Assembly (NCBI GenBank): GCA_963932465.1
Contig: CAWVRF010001061.1
Span: 1 to 64,000 of the forward strand
DNA length: 64,000 bases
Direction: 5' to 3'
Source: Maratus speciosus
Taxonomy: Eukaryota > Arthropoda > Arachnida > Araneae > Salticidae
Shown here piece after piece: positions 45,170 to 56,484 of the stretch (its first letter is position 1; every line of letters starts with the position of its first letter). The notes under the pieces are model-generated. The model made no database searches. It saw only the letters and a program-made list of their open reading frames with translations, and was not told where the DNA came from. A program made the translations under genes and the position numbers.

Positions 45170-46050
45170 GAAATAGAATGAATAGATTGCTGATAAATGG
45201 ATGTTAACATCCATAACTTGAATAATAATAAAAATAAATTTTTAAAAATCCTGAAAAGGACAATAAATGTTCTAAATTCAGTTGTTCCTAGTTTAATGCC
45301 CAACTGCAGTGGACGCCGGACACCTCTCAAGATAGTTATCAATGAGATCTTAAATTCAACTTCTCCAATGTTATTCTTATGGACATGTAATGCATTCGTA
45401 TTTTTGAAATTTTTCATCTGGATTTTTAAAGTTCGTCAGTTTTTATTTGTATATTCTTCTTGCAGGACGTTACTTTACAGTCACTTTGACAATATTTTAA
45501 AAATATATGGTTAATTTTATTTTAGAGGTTAAAGTGCCATTTACAACTTGTCAGCTTCGTTAACATTTTAAAACTTCAAATATAAAATGTAGTACATATT
45601 TTAGAAATATTGTGTCAGTTAGGTAGCTAATAAAAAATATTTTTAGTAGACAAAAAAACCCTCTAAAAAACCTAAAAAAATAATAATCTTCTTTGTGATA
45701 AACGGGGAAAATACGAATGCATTCCGTATTCATAGATCTGAAATTAGAGACGGGAATTTGAACTCTTGACGGACAATGATCCTTAAAATTGGATAACGAA
45801 ACAGCTAGTTAAATTGAAATATTATAATCGAGGTCTATCCTGAAATTATATAATTAAACTATTCCATTATGTTTTTACGAATATTTTGAAACCTCTCTCT
45901 GTTTGACATTGATAGCAGTGTAACTAAAATAAAAAAGAAAAGTGTCCAGTTAAATTGATGGCATTGAGCTTACCATCTATTCACACTAATTGCATATTGT
46001 ACTCTTACTTCAAAGAATAATGCCTTTCGAAAAATAAATTAAGAGAGATT
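45170..46050 (-). other. Intron of the M13 peptidase gene; no feature recognised
   Basis: Sequence upstream of the first visible exon. Nothing coding is supported. Confidence 0.4.
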
Positions 46051-46054
46051 ACCC

Positions 46055-46712
46055 CCACCCCGTTTCACATCTTTATACTTAACTAATGAGCCTCCAAATC
46101 TCACCAGGGAAGCGTCTTATCAGAATAAACCAGCATACCAAAATTGAAGCAAATCGGATAGAAAATTATCCCCCATTTATCAAATTAGGGGGGTATTAGG
46201 CCCCCCCGTGCCCTTTTTATACTTAACCAATGAACCTCCAAATCTAATCAGGGAAGCGCTTTATCATAATAAATCAATATACCAAATTTGAAGCAAATCG
46301 GATAAGAAAACTAATTTTTCTAAATTAAGGGGGTATTCCCCCCCCCCCCCCGAACCGCTCTTTATACTTAAACAATGAACCTCCAAATCTAATCAGGGAA
46401 GCGCCTTATCAAAAATAACCGGCATACCAAAATTGAAGCAAATCTGATAATTCTGCATGGAAAACCCAATTATCTAAATTAAGGGGGGTTAGCCCCCGTA
46501 ACCCCCTTTATATTTAACAAATGAACCCCCAAAACTAATCAGAGAAGCGCCTTATTGGAATTAACGTAACATTTTTTTGAAGCAAAACGGATATTTCTAT
46601 GAAGAGTTATCGCGTTACGTACGTACGTACATACATATATACGTACGCATATACAGAACCTGCGGGCACATTAGCTCTCAGGCTTTGATAGCCTGTGAGC
46701 TAAACAGTAAGT
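46055..46712 (+). repeat. R3 element: about four tandem units of 140-160 bp plus terminal hairpin
   Basis: Units carry TTTATACTTAACCAATGAAC, CTCCAAATCTAATCAGGGAA, CCTTATCA...AATAAACC, TGAAGCAAATCGGATA and a G-to-C rich run. The last unit passes into AGAGTTATCGCGTTACGTAC, a TACGTACATA tract and a strong stem-loop, TAGCTCTCAGGCT-TTGAT-AGCCTGTGAGCTA (12 of 13 stem positions pair). The same 3' terminus occurs at 54230-54318 and inverted near 20440-20585. No protein is encoded. A subterminal 3' hairpin and central minisatellite recall non-autonomous Helentron/HINE elements, which is an inference. Confidence 0.65.
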
Positions 46713-46879
46713 TTTAAAACACAGATACTTAATTTTTACGTTTTAAATTCTGGAATTATTTAATTACAAATATTGATTTAAATAGACATAATCACAAGTA
46801 GTAGTAATACTTCATGAGAAATTAAGAAGATCCCACCCACATTTATAGTGTCTCACAGCAACTGAGGAATTGCACGACG

Positions 46880-49786
46880 CACAGTGGGGCAAAATCCCGA
46901 AAAGCTGGCCAAAAGTCGAAAAATAAAGTTACTATTTAGGGAATTTTGACTATACAGATGGCTAGAATAATGTTTGGAGGGTCAGAATCTATATTTATAA
47001 AAAGGCTTTCGTTTTTGTTGACAACCTGTATCATTTCAAAAGTGACGCTTGGAGGATCATCATCTCAGTTGAACAAAAAGAGCAAAAAAATGGTTCCTCT
47101 AAACACGTGCTACATTTTCTCATATAATCCGATTTTAATGCTTTAAACAGGATTCACACGTTGATAGAGGGCAAATTATTTGCGCGTGCTACAAAAATTT
47201 TTATTAAGCACATAAAAATTAATAATTTCATGATTATATTTGATAAAAATTTTGAAAAAATATCTTTTTTTTTTTTTTTAAACATCAAAAAGTTTGAAAG
47301 TTCCACAGTGTTCCGCAACGACTTACAATGGAAATAGCAGCCTGAACTATTATCTAATGTATAGTGAAAAACCAGCTGCCATAAACTGCCATTCTGCATT
47401 CCGTGCAGGTTTTTGTAACCGCAAGTAAAAATGTCACTTTTGTAGTCGCTTCAAAAACCCTGAAATTTATTACTTGTCACAGTAATTGAGCTGGCAAACA
47501 TTTTTGAAATTTTCAGATTAATCAGTTTTGTGATAGATTATTATGTATTATATTACAAATAAGTATTATAATCATAAGCATAAATGAATTTCATAAGCAA
47601 TATTAGTAAAAAAAAATTAAAATAATTCTCTATCATCGATCCGATAGAAATACGTTATCTTATCTTTACAGCTAATAATTCTGTTTATTCTAATGTAATT
47701 AGAATAAATATCTTTTTAATTGCAATCTTTGCAAGATCATACTGCTAAACGTGTTTTATTAATGAAAACGGAAATTATTAAGAATATGACTTCCGAGAGC
47801 ATTAGCAATCTGAATTTGATTTGCAAGTGGGGATGTGATGGCACATCTATGGTCAAATTACCTTTAAACAAAAATTTAGCGATGGTGATTGTAGAAAGCT
47901 GGTTAAAATATCTTTTTCACTTCTCTAGTGCCACTAGAACTTTTAAGTGTTGCGAATAATTCAGAAATCGTTATCTGGAAAAATTCGAGACCTTCATCTC
48001 CTAGATTTTTTTAGGCCCATCAGAATCAATTTTTTTTTTTTAAACACGGAAGCTACTGTCAGTGAAATGGATTATGTTGCAGATCAGGAGAGTAAACTTA
48101 TTCCTTTTAACACGGGAGAACTCGCTGCATGAGATTTTTTCTCACAGTCGTACATTTTTAAGAATCTTATTTAAATCATTTTTCATTTTAATTAAAATTT
48201 CAAAATGTTTTACAATTATTTTACCTATTTTGTGAATAAAAGTACTAAACCAACCAAAAAAAGTTGATATTATATGAATGTAAAGCAAAAGAAAAGCAAT
48301 TGGGCATTCTCACTAGCGAGTTCTCCCGGGTTAAAGCAATCATTGATAGAAAATAAGTAGGCGTTAATTACAAACTAGATTTAAGGACAAATGATTGAAA
48401 ACAATTTAATGCCTTTACTAGTAATTTGTCAATTTAACGTTGTATGTCACTATGTAACTATGTCAGGCAACTTCAAGACAGTTTAATAACCTTGATGACA
48501 TTTTCAAACTAAAAGTGAATTGAGGTCATTTACGATTCGGGATGACCACGTTACGTGCCTATATAAGATGTTTTGAGTGTAGCTTGCATTTGGCATACAA
48601 ACGGGACATTAAGAAATGGCAAGCGCGCACTCCTGACAAAAAAATAAATAAATAAATAAATAAATTGCAAAACAAAATTTACAAAAAGGATTTCGTTTAC
48701 AACTAGGAGTTCCCGTCGATAAACCAAAAGCCGGATTTGGAAGCACAAATGATGACAGTACAGCTCGTCGATTTTTTGAAAACGCAACTATTTCTGCTTT
48801 CATAAAGAGAGTAGACGAAGATTTGATCAAACGATTCCACGTCATATTAAAAGTGATTTCTTAACATTCATTTGATCTATTTCGTGGATTATTACTCACA
48901 AACAGCTTGTAAATTCGTTGAATTATATTCCTAGTTCTATATGCCGACTTCAGTGCCCAGAATACTTATTCATGGCAAAAAAATAATAGCTTCCTCAATA
49001 TTAGCAATTGGGGAAATGTCAAAAGACTCTCAAGAATCGTGCAACAAATTGATCAAATGGTACCAAGAAGATTTCTCGCTAAAATGCAGTAGGAGGAAAA
49101 CAATGGAAGATAGGGCTTTTATCGGATTTGAATGTCATCAGATCCTATCATTTAAAGATTACATAAATTACCGAAGAAGAAATTAAGATCCTTGTCCTTA
49201 GAGGCATAACAAGTGCTGTAAAATATTTCGACAACTCCCATTCTGAAGAATCTACTTATTATACTATAGATGATTCAGAAGACGGATTTCAGAATATCCT
49301 TTCGTTTTATTTTAATAATATAAAAATTAAACATTTTAACATTTTACTTTCCATTAATGTACTTAATTGTGTTTCATGAATAAAGATTCAACGTGTAATT
49401 TTGATTAAACATATCTTAGTTCCTTGAAAATTCTTTGTAACGTTTAGTCTCGAAACTTCACATTTTATTTAAATCTAAATATTTTTAGAATTAATACGCC
49501 ATTTTTTTAATTTTAACTTTTGAATCGTACTTAGCATCCTAAAACGCACCTGTATACGAAATTTCATAGAAATTGAGTAACTTTCAAAGCATTTTAATTT
49601 TTAGTCCGCCATATTGGATTCGCCCTATTGGATCCGCCATTTTTTTTTCTTTTTTTTTTTTTTTTTGGGAATTTTAACCTTAGAATCGTAATCAGCATCC
49701 TGAAAAACACACGTTTACGAAGTTTCGTGCAATTTGAATAACATTTTCATATTTTGGCCAGCTTTTCGGGATTTTGCCCCACTGTG
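46880..49786 (+). mobile_element. Transib (RAG1-family) transposon with complete ends, 2.9 kb
   Basis: Terminal inverted repeats are identical over 35 bp. They begin CACAGTGGGGCAAAATCCCG, continue AAAAGCTGGCCAAAA, and then diverge. A 5-bp direct duplication CGACG flanks the element (46875-46879 and 49787-49791). Transib elements are known to make 5-bp, GC-rich duplications and to have ends related to the V(D)J recombination signal heptamer CACAGTG. Here the first seven bases match that heptamer exactly at both ends. The transposase relic inside is described separately. It lies just right of an R3 element and outside the visible peptidase exons. Confidence 0.88.
47700..49240 (+). pseudogene. 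Transib transposase (RAG1 catalytic-core relative), frame-broken
   Basis: Blocks in order: LQSLQDHTAKRVLLMK, LNLICKWGCDGTS (first catalytic Asp, codon 47837-47839, equivalent to RAG1 D600), FKQKFSDGD, TSLVPLELLSVANN, IVIWKNSRPSSPRFF, RPIRIN. Then TSRQFNNLDDIFKLKV, LRAYIRCFECSLHLAYK, RDIKKWQAR, GVPVDKPKAGFGSTNDDST, ARRFFENATISAFI, DLIKRFHVILKVIS, and finally PRILIHGKKIIASSILAIGE, MSKDSQESCNKLIKWYQEDF. The Glu in QESCNK (49034-49036) aligns with RAG1 E962. The section expected to hold the second Asp (about 48125-48400) is not recognisable and looks replaced. At least five frameshifts or stops are present and the N-terminal region is not identifiable. It cannot make a working enzyme. Confidence 0.88.
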
Positions 49787-49791
49787 CGACG

Positions 49792-50340
49792 TGCATTTGT
49801 AGAAAGTTTACGATCTTAATATTATTTTCTCTTCTTTAACTGCATATTTTCGTTTTGTTGGTCTTTCATCCGGGACGTTTAATCCATAAACCTCACGGTT
49901 GGAGTCCCGGTACGGTGTCCTTTGTAATTGACATTTTATTATTTATTATTTTAAATTTAATTATAAACCGAAACAATTTATTCATAAGTATTCAGTTAAA
50001 TTGACACAATCATTAGTCTCGAACGCAGTGGAACCATCCTCTCGTAGTGTCCAGAGCAAGTCTGAAGAGTTCTCCGCATGGAAGTTAATTTGTAAAAACT
50101 TCACAATCACGACAGTATTTTCACTTCTTTATCTGTACATTCGTGGAAAAAAGTAAGCCCACCCTACTAACTCTGCAAATTATTGTAGAAGAAAGTTACT
50201 AGTACCAAACGATTGAAAATAAAGTCTACTTTTAAATGATGTATATAAAATTTGCTTAGGAAGACATTTGCATATCAAAACAAACCCAAACTTTGTATTT
50301 TTCAATAGAAATATTGCAATATGACACCATAAATAAATTT
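49792..50340. other. Unassigned sequence
   Basis: No gene or element recognised. Confidence 0.4.
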
Positions 50341-50347
50341 TAAGTAC

Positions 50348-51770
50348 TGATGGGCGATTCTCGAAAATTTACCAATTAAAAAAAATCGTCATCGTAAAAA
50401 ACACAATCGATACAGTCATCGACTATTTTCGAGAATCTACAATCGAGATGTTCTACAATTGATTATTGAAATCATTGTTTATACATATATATAAGGCATA
50501 TTTTATTAAATATATGGTAACTGAAAACAGATGGAATAAAGAAACAACAAACCAAAGGGAGCTTATAATGGAGCCACAAAACTGGAAAAGTCATATGAGG
50601 GCGCCCCCAGGTTGAAAAAAGTTGAAAAAAAAACGGGAGTAGCTATGAAGCGGTAAAAGGAGTTTAAGTATCAAAAATGAGAATTTTTCGGCAATTAGCA
50701 CCAAAATTGCCAAACAAAATAAGAACCAAAAGCATCCCCTAGTGGCAAAAACATGAACTAAAAGGATGGTAAATGGGATCAATAATTTTTATTGATTTAT
50801 CTACGTCATTTGAGATCAGATCTTTAATTTCCCCATTTTTAAAAAGCCTTCGATTGGAATACATTAAACGAACCCCCGCGGGAAGCAAAGTAAAGGGGAG
50901 GGGCAAGGAAACTGCATAATATGAATAAGTGGTCACAGGATTTTCCAACGATATATCACATGAGGGGTGTCGGCTAAATTTAGAAAAGTGCTCCCGCGCG
51001 GTGGCAAGGAAGAGGGAGGGGCTCGGCCGATATATAAAATGAAATAGTAGTCACAGAGCTTTCCAATGATATATCACATGAGGGGTGTCGGCAAAAGATA
51101 GAAAAGAGTCTCAACTCCCAGGATTCCAATTATCTTGGCCCCCCGAAATACACCCTGCCCATCCCTCTCTTTGAAATTTTCATATATTATAAATTATTTA
51201 TCGGTGGGCTCCGTAAAAAAATCCGATCTCAAATGTTTTTTAAAAACGCTACGATTTCAAAAAAGTTCGAGAAGTGCCTCTCTCGGAGCTCCAAACTAGG
51301 GAGGGAAGAAGAAAGGTTCATAATATGAAAGAGTGGTCCGAAAACTTTTCGATGATATATCATATGACGGGTCCAAAAAAAGTTTGAAATCTACCGCTCC
51401 CACGTGGGTTCACTCTTTCTTCCCAGAATATTCCCGGAAATCACGCAGCCCCAGTTTTAAAATTTTATATTTAATAAATAATATTTATCGGAGGGCTCCA
51501 TCAAAAAACCTCATTTAATGATATTTATTGTAGAAATCGCTACAATTTAAAAATATTCACCCCCTCAACGCTCCCTCTCCCGTCCCCCTCCCAGAATTCA
51601 ACTCCGGGAGGAGAAAGATTCATAATATGAAAGAGTGGTCGAAGGACTTTCCGATGATATGTCACAGAAGAGGTTCGGTAAAAGTTTGAAAATTAACCCC
51701 CCCCCCTCCTCCCTCCACCCACTCTCGCGCCCAGCGGAATTCACTCACCTTCCTCTTTGAATTTTTAGAT
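50348..51770 (-). repeat. 116-bp satellite, inverted arm, with possible TIR at its outer edge
   Basis: From about 50580 the sequence is a diverged minus-strand form of the satellite at 54760-60940. It includes TTTTCCAACGATATATCACA (50941), its relative at 51059 and further ones near 51345 and 51645, each followed by TGAGGGGT(G/C). The outer edge holds TGATGGGCGATTCTCGAAAA (50349), which resembles, in reverse, TGATGGGTGATAACGAG ending at 61308. The inner edge passes directly into an R3 unit at 51771. Confidence 0.6.
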
Positions 51771-51905
51771 AATTCTGCATGAAAAAAAAAGCATATCGCT
51801 AAATTAAGGGGGTGGGAGGTTCTAACCCCCTTTAACCCCTTTATACTTAACTAATGAATCTCCAAATCTAATCAGGAAAGCACCTTATCAGAATGAACAT
51901 AGAAA
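51771..51905 (+). repeat. Single R3 unit
   Basis: TAATTCTGCATGAAAAAA, CTAAATTAAGGGGGT, then TTTATACTTAACTAATGAAT and TCCAAATCTAATCAGGAAAG match the R3 unit. It is continuous with the satellite on its left, which suggests satellite and R3 units belong to one larger element. Confidence 0.6.
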
Positions 51906-53755
51906 AAAACAAACAAACAGTTGAACTCCGGGAGTGCCAATAGAAGTGAAAACTTCAACAATTACGTGTGTGTTTTTTTAATCGTCAGGAAGTGTTTTAT
52001 TGTGCAGGAAATACTTTTAAATGTAGTGTTTTTTTATTCATTATTATAAACTATTACTACCAAAATTATATTACAATTTTCATTTAATGCGCCATTGTAC
52101 ATGAAAAATAATGCATATAATTTTACATACAAAAATTGCAATCTATTGCTTAAAACGTAAATTTACAAAAACATGAAATATGAAAGTTAATTAATTCCGA
52201 TCATCAAAAGTCGGAGGTACATCCTGTATCCCTAGAATCTTGAAATTTGGTATGAAGGTAGTGTTTGGGATACAATGAAAGGGAAAATTAAAAAAATCCG
52301 GAACATTTGGATAAAAAGTCGAAAAATCAAAAATCCGAGAATTTGGCACAGATGTGATATACGAACCAGGTTTGGCGCGATTTTTTAACGTCAATTTGGC
52401 GAAAGCCCGTTTTCCAATACCAGTTACAATATATATTTTTAAATTATTTTCTATTGTTTTAAAAAGTAAACAACAATAAATAAAGGATAATTTCTTTAAT
52501 AACTATAGAACAAAACAATTGAACAATTTAAAAAAATAAAATAAAAGTAAATGAACAATTTATTAATAAATAAGCAACAGTAGCCGGGTTACCTTGTAAA
52601 ATAAAGTAACGCCATTTTGGTGTCAATTAGGTACCCAAGTGCGTATCTGACATCTGTGCCCCGTATTTTATCTTCCGTAATCGAAATTCCCGCCAATACT
52701 GTTGGTCATTGACCAGACCATCAACACGATAAAATGCAGCGTTATCGGTTTTTAGTTACACGAAATAGGTAGGTCACGAATACGGTATAATTCATTTTAA
52801 CTGACGAAAAACATAATCATAATTTGTTTTACAAAATGTTGTTTTGGTGAATTTAAATATTTCTGCAAGTCAAATAATTCTGCAAGTATGTTAACATTTC
52901 TTGATAAATAACTGCGCTTATGCTTTTGCTATATTTAAAACCACTACCATAGTATTAGAAATATCGCTATAGTTTGATGCTATGACATACACCATAACGC
53001 AAAAATAACACGAATTTTAAAAACAAGAGAGTTTTTCTGCTAAACTTACCCGATATTTGATCGAATAGTTCACTTTTGCCCCAACTATTGACATAAATAA
53101 CAACTTTTGAATAAAGATAATTTTATTTTGCTAGAGCAAGGTAGTTTTATTTTAGCAAGAGTCACGAGACTTGGCTAATTTTTACATGAGATGTTTTTGA
53201 TGAGATTTCCTTTTTCTAACTCTTGTACGTTTATTTCGGGAACCAATAGTGCACAGGCAAGCATTGCCTGTAAATTGTTGTTATTGATTAAGCAATCAAT
53301 AACAATTAATTGCCCGCCCTCCTCAGACCGAACTATGGACAATACATTTACATACTTATATACAGGGGTGTCGGTTACAATAACAGTATCACGAGTTCAA
53401 TGGTTTTTCCCATCTCAAAAAATGCCAAACGCGCCCAAAGAAGCTTTCACTTCAATAATGAAAGTATCAAGTATTTGTCTTTAACAATAAACACAACAGC
53501 GTACTGCAACGAAAATGTAAATTTTGTGTGTGTTCCTGTGTGAACGCCGGGAGAAAAAGTGAGTTTTAGATTCGTTCTTCTTTTGCGGATTGAGCTGAAG
53601 AGGGAAAAGTTCCTGTCATTCACCGCTTGGCGCGCTAGTGTCTATGTGCCAAAATGCTAGCATGTCGGTTACGTAACAGTGTCTCCAAATCAGTGGTTTT
53701 TCTCCATCTCAAAAAAAGCTCAATGCGCTATAGAAAGTTTTCACTTCAAAAATAA
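51906..53755. other. Unassigned sequence with a two-copy direct repeat
   Basis: GTCGGTTAC, a CAGTG(T/A) block, GGTTTTT(C)CCATCTCAAAAAA and CACTTCAA(T/A)AAT recur at about 53370-53460 and 53663-53755. No coding content was recognised in this stretch. Confidence 0.4.
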
Positions 53756-53757
53756 AT

Positions 53758-54318
53758 TGGATAATTCTGCATGAAAATCCATTTATCTAAATTAAGGGGA
53801 GGGGACTGGCCCCCTTTTCCCCTTTTTATACTCAACCAATAAACCTCCAAATCAAATCAAGGCAGCTTCTTAACATAATAAACCGGTATACGAAATTTGG
53901 AGCAAATCGAATAATTCTGCATGAAAAAACCATTTATCTAAATTAAGGTGAGGGGTCTATCCCTCCCCCTTTCTCCCCTTATACTTAACTAATGAACTTC
54001 CAAATTTAATCAGGGAAGCTCCTTAACATAATAAACTGGTATACCAAATTTGGAGCAAATCGAATAATTCTGATTGAAAAACCCATTTATCTAAATTAAG
54101 GGGGGGGGGACCAGCCCCCCTTTTCCCCCTTTATCCTTAACCAATGAACCCCCAAAACTAATCAGGGGAACGCCTTATCAGAATGAACGTGGAAAAAAAT
54201 TTGAAGCAAATCGGACATTTCTGTCAAGAGTTATCGCGTTACGTACATACATACAGACAGACAGACAGAACCGGCGGGTACATTAGCTCTCAGGTTTAGA
54301 TAGCCTGCGAGCTAAAAA
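53758..54318 (+). repeat. R3 element with terminal hairpin
   Basis: About four R3 units (TAATTCTGCATGAAAA, CTAAATTAAGG, CCTTTTTATACTCAACCAAT, TGGAGCAAATCGAATA), then AAGAGTTATCGCGTTACGTA, a CAGA repeat and the stem-loop TAGCTCTCAGG(TTTAGA)TAGCCTGCGAGCTA. Same order and orientation as 46055-46712. Confidence 0.65.
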
Positions 54319-54449
54319 GAGATTGGATAAGCAGATGGACTCCTCTGAGAAATTATGACTTAAACCAGAAGTGCGGTAAGTTTGACTCTGAAAGCTTCAT
54401 TTCTATCTCGCATTTCGGCAAATCTCTTATCGATGATTTTTCCTGCATA

Positions 54450-54605
54450 TCGACGCTTCCCGATGAGATGCTACTCGGTGGTTGGTTTCTCTCGCGCTTT
54501 TCGAAATTTCCCGATGAGAAGCTTCTCGAGATTTCTCTCGCGCTTTTCAACATTTCCCTATGAGAAGCTTCTCGAGGATTTCTCTCGCGATTTTGGAAAA
54601 ATCAA
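54450..54605. repeat. Three tandem units of about 46-50 bp
   Basis: Each unit reads close to TTTCCCGATGAGAAGCTTCT, then CGAG(G)ATTTCTCTCGCG, then CTTTTCGAA. Frames through it are repetitive and not taken as genes. Confidence 0.6.
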
Positions 54606-54759
54606 TTTATCGTCCTCTGCAGAGAAGAATTGTGAGGAGATTTATCGAGAACTACCAAAGGACGAGATAGAGAAAGAGGCATGACAATGAGATGTGAAAT
54701 GAAGCCCTAATTTTCAAAGTTTCTCTTATTTTCGCCCTATCAAGATGTCACATACCTGG

Positions 54760-55640
54760 AGCCCTCCGATAAAAATTATTTATTAATATAAAAATTTCAA
54801 AGAGGAAGGTGGGTCGGGTGAATTCGGGGGGGGGGGGGGGGGCGTGAGAGTGGACCCATGCTGGGTGCAATTAAAATTTTTTTACCGAACCCTTCCTGTG
54901 GCATATAATCGAAAAGCCCTTTGACCATTCTTTCTTATTAAGAACCTTTCTTCCCTCGAAATTGAATGTTGGGGGGTGGGGGAGGGCTAAATTTTTTTTA
55001 AACCCTAGCGATTTCTATAATAAATATCATTTCAGATGCGGATTTTTTTATGGAGTCTTCCGGTAAGTATTGGTAAGAGTGGACCTACGTGGGGGGGGGG
55101 GGTCGGGGGGAGAAAATTTCAGACTTTTTTGAACCCGTCATGTGATATATCATCAGAAAGCTCTTGGATAACTCTTTCATATTATGAGACTTTCGTCCCC
55201 CTCCTCAATTTTACCCCCCTGCGGCGGATAGTTTTCAAACTTTTTTGCATTTTCATCATTTTATCGGATTTTTTTACGGAACCATCCGGTAAATATTATT
55301 TAATATATGAAATTTCAAGAAGTGGGGTTGTATTCCGGGGATTACGGTAGTTGGCCCTCTGGAGGGAGCATTTTCCTAACTTTTACCGACACTCCTCATC
55401 ACACCACATATCATTAGAAAATCCTGTGATCACTTATTCATATTAAGCACCTACCGTGCCCCTTTCCCCACTTTGCCACCGGGGCATTTTTCTAAATCTT
55501 GCTGACACCCCTCATGTTACATGTTGTTGGAAAGGCCTGTGACCACTTATTCATGTTATGCAGTTCCTCCCCACTTTGCCCCCACGGGGTACTTTTCTAA
55601 ATTTAGCCAAGACCCCCTCATGTGAAATATCGTTGGAAAG
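54760..55640 (+). repeat. 116-bp satellite, right arm, part before the hAT-like insertion
   Basis: Diverged units at the left become regular towards 55500-55640 (CTTTTCTAAATTTAGCCAAG, CCCCTCATGTGA, ATATCGTTGGAAAG). A long G run is at about 54825-54842. Confidence 0.65.
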
Positions 55641-56484
55641 CTGGGCTGCGGAGTCGGAGTCGGAGTCGGTGTGATTTTTCGGTGAAAAGAGTCGGAGTCG
55701 CTAAAAATATGCCGACTCCGACTCCGACTCCAAACTTTTTGTTGAACAGTTTGAAGTGAAATAAAAAATAAAACCAATTACGCTTAGTTTAAAATTTATG
55801 AACTGAATTATTATTTTATTTTTTAACTCTATACATTAATAAATATTTAGTTATTTTTCAGTTTATTGACACATTAATGAGTAACTATAAGGCAAAAGGG
55901 CGGGTAATTTTTTTTGCCTACATCAGTCATTAAATTGATTCATTTACTGACTTCTTCAGCTCATAGACGACACTTTGTACAATAATTAAATTAAAGAGAG
56001 TTTTGAAAGGTTTTTGTTTTGTTTTGTTTTTTGTAAATTAAGTCAACTCAATCCGAATCCCGTGTCGGTCCGACTATACACAGCAAAACTCGTAATGAAT
56101 CTTCCTGTTTATCACACAATAGTTTTTGACATTCTCATAGCAACGTTAAAACGATAAAAACTAGAGCGTTAGAATTGTAACCATTCAACAAAAATGCTTC
56201 AGAAGAGCAGTAATATAAAGAGGTAACTGTGCAGTAATATATACAGGACACTGAAATATATACAGGTCTGTTTCAATAAAATATATTTGATGTAACATTA
56301 AAAAAAATACGAGGGCTTTTCAAAAAGTAAAGATACAAAGCAGACGATAGGAGAAAAAAAATTTAATGACTGCGTTGGCAACACAGATTGTAACCTTGAA
56401 CCTTTGACTTTTCCCTCGCAGCCATTAGTTAATTCTATGGTGATCCTGCTTTGTGTAGCAAATGCTTAGAATGGCTGTGTAAAT

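Noticed and set aside
55641..56300. GAGTCG repeats as a coding or regulatory array
   Set aside because: They are terminal repeats of the hAT-like element, seen inverted at the other end at 59570-59651.
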